DNA of 64,000 nt, from the NCBI GenBank assembly GCA_921293015.1, contig OV121087.1:39294630-39358629 (forward strand), in the 5' to 3' direction. A program made the position numbers and the translations under genes. Positions 45,618-56,100 of the stretch are shown here, piece by piece. Positions within the stretch are counted from its first letter, which is position 1; each line of letters opens with the position of its first letter. Origin of the DNA: Phorcus lineatus (taxonomy: Eukaryota > Mollusca > Gastropoda > Trochida > Trochidae). Below the pieces are notes generated by a model. It was not told the DNA's origin, did no database searches, and saw only the letters and a list, made by a program, of their open reading frames with translations.

Positions 45618-45674
45618 AACAGAGGTAGCTTCGTCATAAATTCCTAGGAAGCTACCTCTGTTGGGAGAAAATGG
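45618..45674. repeat. Perfect 18-bp stem hairpin of AGAGGTAG family
   Basis: The sequence CCCAACAGAGGTAGCTTC is followed by a 15-nt loop (GTCATAAATTCCTAG) and its exact reverse complement. The arms equal the inverted ends of the element at 17126-17506, and the loop matches that element's subterminal GTCATAAATTCCTA. It looks like an internally deleted copy reduced to its termini. Confidence 0.75.
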
Positions 45675-46056
45675 ATCCTTGGACGCAAATGGACGCAAAA
45701 AGCTCCAACATATAGAGTCCATTTGAGAACTCTCCAATGCTTTCCTAAATATTTTACAACCGCTTCAGAACCTAACATCTAAGAACGGTAACTCTTGTGA
45801 ATGTTTACGTGTTAGGCTCCAAGCCCAGTTCGGCGTAACCTCTCTGTGAACTCACTGGAAGATCGGCGGATGAAATGTAAATAATTCAGTCCTAAATGCA
45901 AGTTGAAAGGTACAGTGAGTTTTTAAAGTGTAATGGGAGAGACGATTCACATTTTTCATCGGTTTAGCGTGATTTTTCACTTTGGGCAGACGACGCCCCG
46001 TGCAGTGTAAACAAACAAGGAAGGAAGCCAGCAACTCTATCAAAGTTTTCTTCGTA

Positions 46057-47151
46057 ATGAGACAAAATGGATCACCACGTTCAGGTCAAAAACGAAGAAG
46101 AAAGGAGTCCACCATCTTTCATTTCATACGATGGACACAATTTGGCCTAAAAAGGTATCAGGACGAAGATCTCGAGACTTTTACAGTCAAGTCGAAGCTT
46201 GCGCTAACGGCCTTTGTGAACAGCCTGATAAAAACCCACAGAAAAGAGCTCATTTCGACCGATGGCGTTGAATGCACAAAACATACACACAACTGCATGT
46301 ACATTGCACTTAGGCAATGCTATGAACTCGATTTGAGGTCCAAAAAAGTAGTCAGTGAGTTGATCCGAGAAATTTTTCTTTGCGAGGGCAACCTTCACGC
46401 TATTTTTAGCATCCTGTCGGAAGGTCACGTGACTAGGGGAATCCCGAGAAGTGGAATTATCAACATCCACACGTTTACGCTCTATCCCCAAGCAAACCGC
46501 AGGAATTTTTCACACACGGTGACTCCACCTTTAGAATATTATATAAAAAACATTGTTATTCTTGAAAAAGATGACCGTGAAAAAGAAATTTCTCGCTATC
46601 AGCCTAAATCCCTTCTCAATCGTCCAATGAGTTTGGATCAAACTTTAACCCCATTGATTGCAGCTGCTATGAGAAAGGATCCTGATCTTGTGTTGATACT
46701 GTTGAGGTATGGAGCTGATCCAACGGTTGCCATGGAGACCAGTGAACGTTCGCCATCGATCAACCCAATCCAATACATAGTGACTTGTCTCAACAGTTTC
46801 ACCTCGATCAAGTCATCATCATGGATGGATAAATATCATCCTTCCGACAAAATAAATGGTGATGACGAAAAATGTTTCAAGATTTTGCAGTATTTACAGA
46901 GAGCTGTTTATCACATTCACTTCCGAGTTTCTTCAACTCTTCTGTCTGATAACGACGAATCAGAAAGTGTTTATTATCTTCATCCTAGACTTGCAAAGTC
47001 TCTCGTATCGAAAACGACCCCAACACTCCAACATCTTTGTCGATGCACTCTCCGCAAACACTTATCGGTTTCCAGTGAAACAATCCCAGGTGCTATCAAG
47101 CATCTTCCACTGCCCTATATCATCCAGGAATTCCTAGACTTGAAACTCTGA
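46057..47151 (+). CDS. Ankyrin-repeat and SOCS-box (ASB-like) protein, single coding exon
   Basis: The first ATG in the open frame (46057) gives 364 residues; the open frame extends upstream without another ATG. One ankyrin-type repeat is clear at about 196-224 (TLTPLIAAAMRKDPDLVLIL then LRYGADPTV). The C-terminal 40 residues are a SOCS box: BC-box TLQHLCRCTL at about 323-332, then a cullin-5-box-like LPLP at 350-353. Such proteins bind elongin B/C and cullin 5 and present substrates for ubiquitination. The arrangement (long unassigned N-terminal half, few ankyrin units, terminal SOCS box) recalls divergent ASB members such as ASB17, but orthology is not established. No intron interrupts the coding sequence. 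It lies 1.5 kb from the Tc1 transposase, transcribed divergently. Confidence 0.8.
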   Translation: MRQNGSPRSGQKRRRKESTIFHFIRWTQFGLKRYQDEDLETFTVKSKLALTAFVNSLIKTHRKELISTDGVECTKHTHNCMYIALRQCYELDLRSKKVVSELIREIFLCEGNLHAIFSILSEGHVTRGIPRSGIINIHTFTLYPQANRRNFSHTVTPPLEYYIKNIVILEKDDREKEISRYQPKSLLNRPMSLDQTLTPLIAAAMRKDPDLVLILLRYGADPTVAMETSERSPSINPIQYIVTCLNSFTSIKSSSWMDKYHPSDKINGDDEKCFKILQYLQRAVYHIHFRVSSTLLSDNDESESVYYLHPRLAKSLVSKTTPTLQHLCRCTLRKHLSVSSETIPGAIKHLPLPYIIQEFLDLKL

Positions 47152-47159
47152 CGTCAAAC

Positions 47160-48850
47160 CAAAAGATTCCAAAAATCATAAAATTACATTCTGTGTAAAA
47201 TCAGGTTTCTGTTGCATGTTCCTATCGGAGCATATTGTCCTGCTTGTAATGGAGTCAGAACTGTTTTTGTGCGAGATCAGTTTTAAAAGGGAAGAATGAT
47301 AATTCATGCATTTTAATAATCAATTATAAAATTAAAAACATTTAAAGATGTTTGGAAATTGATTAAGTGATTAACTATCTGAACAAAATTTTGTACATAG
47401 AACATAAATGCTTTATTGATCGGCAAAAAGCTTTTGATATGTGAATTCTCCAACATGCAATTTTCTTTATTTTTTTATGTATCTTTAACCATATGCGAAC
47501 TGCTGGCTGTAGTAGGTAATCCAAAAGATAAAACCATCCTATAATTTGTACAAACTACTCAGTTTCTTTTACAGATAGCTATGAGTTAAGTAATTTTCAG
47601 TTTTGTTAAAATCCCAAACATCAGCCCGAGAGTCAATCATAAAGTTATTATATTTCATTTTAGCAAAAGAAAAGTTACCTGAATTTTGGGAGATTTTGGG
47701 AAGGTCAGTGGCTAGACATGTACATATTTTTTACCCATAAATAAAAAAATCCTAAAAGGTTTGCTGTTTTGAAGTAACTGTCAAAAAAGATTAAAAACTT
47801 ACAAATGTTATTCAGTCAATTCAGAGTCATTCATATACAAATGTTGCTATTTATGAATTGTTGTTCTAAACTTGAGCTAATATATTCATTATTTATCTTC
47901 TATTTTCAGTACATATTGATTGCTTTTTGATCTATATTTTAAGCTGATTTCTATCATGTGATCTTATTTATCCAGAATTTGCAATGTATGTATATAATTC
48001 TATGTCATTGCTTCTAAAGTATTTATTTGATGGCACAAATCTTCTATTCTCTTGTCCATACCAACTCACATCATTGACTTCCCTTTTGAATTTCATTTTA
48101 AATTAATTTTTTGTATTCAAATAATGTTTGAATTGTGATATGCATGCTGTTTGTAGAGTGTTTTTTTATAAAAAATATCAATGCTCTTAATGAAATAAAT
48201 ATATAATCTACTGACCATATCATTTGTACATTTCGCACCAACATGATTGACATAAAATGAATTTGAAAATATAGATTTTTAAAATTGGTGTTTTCAATTA
48301 ATGTATTTCAAAAAAACATTTAAATTTTTCTATGATAGTTGCTTGTCTAATTTTCAGCGCAATCTATCCCTCATTTATTGCTTCAAGTTTTTCATTTATA
48401 AAGAATTCTGAATTCAGATTTATTGGAATATCATTATTGAATTTTTGTAAAATTTGTCATTGATAGTTTATTGTAAAATTGCTTGAATATTGTTTATATA
48501 GCATGATCATTTGTAATATTTGTTAACTTGGATTGTTGAACAAATGTTTCAATAATACTTTCAGTTTCAAAGAGTCATGGACTTGAAGCAGTTGTTATGC
48601 ACTAAACTGCCAGCATATGTTTGTACACTTTAATCTGTTGAATAATCTTGTCTTTAGATCTCAAATATTCCAAACATCGTCATGATCTAGATGAACATTT
48701 TATTGTTTCTTCAAGTCTTGTATAATCTCATGGTTCCTCAGACCCTTCATCAACGTCGCTATTGCAGAACAATATAGACCAGTCCAACGACTCTCACAGT
48801 CCATCACTACCTTTAAACAAATGCAATGTTTTAACTGAAGGGTTCAAAGG
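47160..48850. other. 3' UTR and gene-free AT-rich spacer
   Basis: No exon was recognised. The first part is probably 3' UTR of the ASB-like gene. Confidence 0.5.
47740..47745 (+). terminator. Candidate poly(A) signal of the ASB-like gene
   Basis: AATAAA lies about 590 nt after the stop; an alternative AATAAA is at 48194-48199. Which one is used cannot be told from sequence. Confidence 0.35.
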
Positions 48851-48851
48851 A

Positions 48852-49165
48852 CAGGGCTACAGATAATTATTTGGACTCAGGGGTATTTCACTCCTCAAAA
48901 TAAAAATTGAGGAGTAAAATAACCACATGGAAAAAAAACTAGGAGTATTTCAAGGTTTATTGTTTTAAGATCCTCATTCAAGGTAGCATCTTTGTCGACA
49001 TTAGTAAATAAACGAGTGATTTCTCTTTGACGAAATATAAAATCAGTAATCTTTGTTTTCGTACAGGTTGGCATCAAGTTGTAAAGATCAGACATGTAGA
49101 AATAAAATGACGTGTCTGTCACTCATGAAATTCATTTTCAATGCGTATATCTTAAATTACTCGGA
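48852..49165. mobile_element. hAT-like MITE CAGGGCTNCAGATAA, partial copy
   Basis: It starts CAGGGCTACAGATAATTATT and follows the complete copy at 56769-57230 closely (ACTCCTCAAAATA, TTGAGGAGTAAAAT, TTTCTCTTTGACGAAATATA). The right inverted end is missing. The minus-strand open frame inside is shared by both copies and is not evidence of a gene. Confidence 0.6.
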
Positions 49166-49169
49166 AATT

Positions 49170-50070
49170 AAATCATATTAAGCTCGGAAAGTTTCAACAT
49201 TTAAATAAAGAAAACCTGCTTGAACAATGCAAGGCACGAAACATAGAAAGGCATGTCTCATTTAACTGAGAGTCAAGATATTGGGAGGATCATTCCTACT
49301 GATTCTGTGAGTTCCATTTCAATGTCTGGATCTGATCAATTGAATGAGTATAAACCGGTTTGCATTAATTTTGTAACGTATCGAATAAACAACGAATTCA
49401 AACCAGGTGAGTTTCTTTATTTTTGGGGGAAAAGTATGTAGATTTGTTATATTCATGTAATCTAGGAGACTACCAAATCCACTACTGCTAAAGACAGGTG
49501 GTTTGCTGTTAAGTTATTCAAGTGTGCAAGCATCAGTATAGTCTATTTCAGGGAGAACAAATTAAATGGCATTGTTGTATTCAAACCCCGACTACCTGAA
49601 CAGTAGTTTAATTAGCTTGACATTGAGCCTTTCAAACCCAAAATTTGTGATGGGACCAGGTATTCAACTGCAGACCCTCAGACGCCAAGTCTGAAGCACA
49701 ATGTCAAGGTTAGAAAGTACCACTACTCTGTCTCGTCTCTACTCTGTTTGTCGGATGGTAATATGTGAAGACCAGACCAATGCAACTTAAAATTTGAAAG
49801 CTTGACTGTGGAGAGGAATTCAGATGGAATTAATTGAAGTAATTCCTAGTCTAATTCGCAAGGGCATGTAAACTCTGAACAGTAAATATTATCTTTAACT
49901 TGCACATCTTTACCACCAGAGACATTTCAAGGATGTTGTAACAGCATCTCCTTCAGCCATGCCTGGAAATGATTGTAAGGAGAAGTCCATTGACATTTAA
50001 TTAACCCTCAACATGTCTGCTTACATAGAAACATAAAACATTAATATTATCCATAAATAATTTTAAATAT
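49170..50070. other. Gene-free stretch
   Basis: No exon or repeat was recognised between the MITE fragment and the POLR1E 3' end. Confidence 0.45.
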
Positions 50071-50075
50071 AAGAA

Positions 50076-50081
50076 TTTATT
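50076..50081 (-). terminator. Candidate poly(A) signal of POLR1E
   Basis: AATAAA on the minus strand begins 70 nt after the stop codon. Another AATAAA at 50135-50130 is only about 15 nt after the stop. Confidence 0.45.
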
Positions 50082-50150
50082 TCAACATGAAAAACAGACA
50101 AAACAAATGACATAACAAATGAATATAAATTTATTTCTAATAATCATCAA

Positions 50151-53100
50151 TCACGCCCGAATGTTTCTTTTTGACTTATCTCTGCCCATGTTTCGAGCAA
50201 GGGAAGGAATTTTCAGAGGAAGTTTTAATACAACTGTTGGTTCGCCCGCCTCAATCTTCTTCAGTGACGTCACCCTCGATGACACTGTACAGCCCAGCGC
50301 GCGGTAGAACTGAGACACTCTGCAGATCAAACAATGACAACATTAAGAAGTGCATTTGTACACTCAATAGATCATGCCTTTAGAATCTATGTAAAATATA
50401 AGGTAGATAACTCATTTATTACTCCGATCTCACTGATTTTTAACAATCACTTTTACTGCCAGTTGAGTATATAAGTAATTTTGGGCCCAAACGTCACTCT
50501 TAAATTCACCTACCTTGATAAAGACATGACTGTAAGCTAGGCTAAACCATTTTCTCATCCAATGTTAAGTAAGAAGGTCATATGACTGATTTGCCTTTAA
50601 GAAGTTTTACACAAATTCTTTAGTACGAATTATCAAATGATTCACACATAAATGAGTGACGTACTTTCTCTCCGGCTCTGCGAGGTCCTGTGTCAGCAGC
50701 CTAGGGTCGACCTGTGCATCTTCCACAACCAGAGACATGGCCAGGATGTGCAGCAACAGCTTGTCCTTCAGTCGAGCAGGGAAGTACCTGCAGGGAGAAT
50801 AAGCGACATCAGTTAAACCTTAAGCTGCAAGCATTTGACCAGAGACATTGTCAGAAAAAAAGTTTCAGTTTGTCCTTCAAGCTGGCTGGCGAAGTAAATG
50901 CAATAGGGGGTAACCTTTTATTTGAGTTCTAACATTTCATTCCAGGATGACAAAACTAAAAGGAGTGGCCAATCCTGGGTTATTTCTTGAGCTAATATCT
51001 TAAAAATAAGAACCACTCTTACTGATTAGACGCAAGAGAAAAGAGCATTTTAACTTCAAATTTTAGGTACATATTTGAAGAACAGACAAAACATTTCTAG
51101 TAACTTTCCTTGCAGGGTTTTCTAAGTGTAAGAAGACAACAGTGCAAATCTGTTGATAAGTCACAAAACTAAAATGTTAAAGTAATGCAACTGCTGCTAA
51201 GTACAATGAAAGTGCCCAACCTCTCTAAAACTACAGTCCACCAGAAGCATATCAGATTGTCCGTAGCAAATTTCAAAGGTATGTCTGGCTTGTAAGACTT
51301 TCAATAGATGTAGTTTCTCTACATATCAGGGCTTGTGAGTTGTCACATTTGGAGTAGAGGATGTTGCTCTTTAAAACACTAAATTAGACCAAACCAGGCC
51401 AGGAATAGCATGATAAATTTGTACAGAGGAATATGTCCTACCTGACGGGTTTCTGTCCCTTATCTGCGATCGACCGAGCGGTGAACTGGTTCAGCAGCTC
51501 CTTCTTCACTGCGTCCGGCCACTCAGCAGGAAGACAGTCTGTCATAGAACACCATATTTCCTCAAATATAACCCAACTGCATGTTACTTCTGGATGGTGG
51601 TAGTTGAAAAATTAACCCAAACTAGAGATTTGTGGGTTTTCAGATAACCTAGCTATAACCACTGTGAGAAGGGTTAGCTGACTCAATAGCTGATAAGCCC
51701 TGTTACCAATGAATACTATAAATTATTTCAAACATGGGAATATTTTGATAATTTTTAAGTAATTGAGTGTCTTGTTTGTCACTTTTATTACTCTTTTGAT
51801 ACAGCGAAAAATGTCAACCCATACGGCAAAAAGTAAAAGATAATAACTAAAAATCCTCTCCTTGGTAAGCAGCTTAATTGTCAATCCTTCTTCTATATAT
51901 TACATTAATTGTTCCCTCTTTGCAAAAATTATTGCATGCAATCACTTTAATGTCAATAACTTTAGATGTCACCTGTTTAGATAAACACAAGGAATGTGAA
52001 ATTTTTAATCATCTATTTTCTACATAAAGACAAGTATAACATACTGTATTTCTTGAAGTCTGCAGGTTTAAGCCGATAGAGTTTAATCATGTACTGGAGA
52101 TACATGAGACACTTGGCCTTCTGCCAACGCTTGGCGTCCTCCATGGGCATCACCGCCAGATTGTCCATCACGTACAAGCTATATCTGGGGACCAACAGGA
52201 ACAAACTTAAATGCTGTAGTAGATATAGTATTAGTTCCAATTTAGTTTCAAGCATATATTTCCATTTCATACTTACAGAGCCAATTTAGGATCCTTGGTA
52301 TGTGTTATGACTAACATTCTTGTAATGAACATTTTATGAGCGCTTCAACCAATTCAAGTGCATGTGTAACTCAGTCCAAGGGAGGCACATTTCAGACTTC
52401 CATAGCAGCATACCAAATCATACAATCCTGCCATATCAGGGTATTAATATCCTATAATCTCCTGACCGTCTTGTCAGCATCTGCCTCATATAAGGTATCT
52501 GCTAGTTAATCGTAGCCATTGAGTATGGATCATATCTCATCTGCATACTGCTTTTTCATTGGCTACTCATTCAAAGTGCATAGACTCACGAAAAATTACA
52601 CAAGATGTTGCTTTTTTAAAAGCAATTCCTTTTTACAGGATCAACAAACATATTCATAATGTAATCCTAAACCCAGATCAGCAGGTTTAATACAACATTA
52701 TGGAAATACATAATTCTAGAAATACTGACAGATTCTTTTACAGACTGAATCGCATACATAACAGAGACTCACTCGTGAGTGTCAATCCATTCTGTCAGCT
52801 GCTCCTTCGTCCTCTTGAAGAACGCCTCTGCTGGTGACTTCAGGGCCGTCATGGACATCGACGATATTACTGAGAAGAATGAATTTAATTCAAAATCAGT
52901 AGCTAATTAACTACTTTAATGTGATGTTCACATGTGACAATACCATCTTCCCTTTCATGGAATAACTTGTGCAAGTCTTTGTCGTGGCTTATTTAAACCT
53001 TGCTTCACACCAAACAAAATTTATGTTTGACTACTGAGCTCTGATTAGCAACACTAAGGTAGCAACCTCTAAGATATTTCTGATATATAGAGTTCAGGTG

Positions 53101-56100
53101 CATTAGGTGACAGAGCTGGCACAGAAAAAGTGATTAAGAGAGAGACTGCAAAGTTCTATGCAATATATGATAATAATTTTGACTTTGGATAATTATCTAG
53201 GCACAAGGTTATTTAAAAGCAAAACTAAGAAAGTTAAACCTACAGACAAGTATTTCTCTTCACAATCTGAAAGATTATAAAGTTTTTAAGATTAAAATAT
53301 GAGTGCAGGGCTGTACATGCTTTCTATTGACCATGATGTTAGAATTATTCAATGGCATTCTGACTGGATAATTTACAATCACAACTCGCTAACTCAACAA
53401 TGCAAAACACCCAGGATTGACAAAGGCAGTGCCGGAATATTACGAGACCAGCAGGTTAAGGGTTTATGAAAATGCTAGCTCACACTGCTCTGCTGTGTAT
53501 ACTTCATTTGGGTTTGCTGCTTCACGGTGGCAGGGCGGCAGGAAGGAGTCCCTCGTGTCTGCTTGTGATGGAGGTGGTTTTGGTGAATCTGTACAGAAAT
53601 ATTCAACATTCAGCGACTATATGTTATAAAAAATCATTGATATTGACAGGACATCACAGCTATGTCTAAGTGTAAGTATGTATGAGCATATTGTTAACTA
53701 AAACCTGAAATTAAATTCAGAAATAATGATTTCAGGAAAGTAGAGAAATTTTTCGTTCAATAATTTTTTATTTTCGTCCCAAATTAGGTCAAGAACATGT
53801 TCTTATCCTTAGTTACAAGGTTGCATGTTTCAGTTACATGACATCATATTTGTGAAATATAAAAATGAAAACCTTTATAATGTAGTAGTATTTGGGTGAC
53901 AATAATTACATTACACATTAGCCAACTTGAATAGTTAAATTTTTAAAGTTTTATATACAATGTTGGTATGGTTCCTTATCTATTGTTAACAAATCTCACT
54001 TGGAAAAGGTTGTTCAAATTGCTGGGAAAATTACCTGAGATTCTTTTACAAATCTATCTTATCTTTATGAAAAAAGAGTTTTGAAATTATCCCTAAAGAT
54101 TTTGTCAGATCCAGATCATGTCTTGTACTGGGGGTTTGTTAAGCTGCCTTCCGGCAGGAGATATTTATTACCCCATTATAAAACAATAGAGGTAAATATA
54201 CATTAATTCCTTTCAGCATTCCGTCTTTTAAATGATCTTTGAATTAATAGAGTGTGTCTGTTAATGTATTACATATAACATGTGTTGCCTTTCTAGTATG
54301 TTCAAGCTCTGTGACGATACAAAAGGAATTCCTTTTGGGGTAATAAAGGATTATTATATTATATTATATTATACTTCAATAAACCTTGGATTAATACTAA
54401 ATGGCATAGAACTGACACATTGAAAGGGATGATGAGAGGATGTACTTTGTTAATAATTGGATTCAATTTAGCACATTGGCTTTAAAAACATGTCATTTCA
54501 AAACATCTTTCATGTTCAATTACTCCATACCTGTAACATCTTCATCTTTAGCCTGTGAGACTGCATGTTCAATGGCTGTGTCCATAGCAGCGTTGTAATT
54601 GTCGCCATACAACTCATTAAACTTCTGTCTCGAGGAAACAGCTCTTTTCTTTTTTGTTGAACCAAATGTAACATTTAATCTGTCAACCTGAAATAAAACA
54701 GATATAGTTATCACAGTAATGGGTTTAATATATTTTATTAGCAAATAAACAGCAATGCACTAATTACTAAGATTGTTTATAATGGCTAATATGCTGGCTA
54801 TTTCAAATATTAGCAAACTTTTTAAATTTTCCCATTGGCGTCAATTTCATGTCAATGCAACAGAAACATAAATGTCAATTGATGAACATAGATAATGGTA
54901 CAAACCTAGAGCAATCGGTTGGCTTTAAGGTGATTGATCATTTTGCCATGCATTAATGAAATGAAAAAATGCTACATTTTCCATTATTTTAAAACCTACT
55001 TTATGCAATATCAATAAAAAAAAAAAGGGTTTGCATGACATAGGAATTTGCAAAAATAGTTTGTCTTTTGACATGATTTGCATATTTATCAGATCCGGAT
55101 GTAGACTTATCATATAGCTTTATTGCACCGATAAAACCCTACACTATAAAATAAATATATCTATGCATTATCCATAGTAGAAAGTTTATTGTTTCGCTAT
55201 AGCAAGAGTTTCACACTTTTAGCACCAATGAATGGATTAATTGCCATGTCTCCCAAAAGGCCAGTCTCTTTAACGTTCCAAGTATATCTAACTTGCCTGT
55301 TGACCATATGTCAAACTGTCTTCAAATAATGGCTCTGCCTTTTTCTCTTCTGAAAAGCAAAAGAAAATACTTATTTCAGACATTCTAAACCTTTCATTTC
55401 AATTCAGATCTACAAGTCTTGAATTGAGAATCAGTATATTTTGAAAGCTTTGCTAAAAACTACCTTCGAATTTAGGCCTCATTTTGAATATTTCCGCATC
55501 ATGGACTGTCATTTTTCCAGTTTTCTTGTTGAGGAGACCAAAATAGTAGCTGAAAGAAGAGTAATTTAACACATGTTCAATGAAAACTAGAAATAAGAAA
55601 TATAAAGAAGTTCAGTCAAAAACAAAATCATAATCATATACAAGCTGCTATTCTATGTGAACCAGTACCAAGTGGAAAATTGACATAAATCCAAACTTGT
55701 AACTAGAGGAAATAAACCTGGATTTTCTAAAGATTACATTTATAGTTTTACAAAATAGAAAAAGAAGTTCTGTTGAAACCACATAAACTTGATAATCTAC
55801 TCGGTGGATATTGAGATAAATCTCTACTCATGCCCTGGAATCATCCATGATTCTGCTTGTTAAATATAGTCTTTTTTACAATGTTTCCTGTATAGCTGTG
55901 ACAATACAAACATTTCATGATATGATACGTGATATCATGATATCTAATAATAATACAATTTGATACCATATGTCATGATACACTACTTTCATGGATTTGT
56001 AGAAATAAACGTCAACTCTCGACAAACACCTTGATCTTTATGCAAAACATACAATTCTAAAGTCAATAATACATATTATGATACGCATATGGTCAGACTA

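Noticed and set aside
45982-46056. Upstream extension of the ASB-like frame.
   Set aside because: The frame is open but has no ATG; translation more likely starts at 46057.
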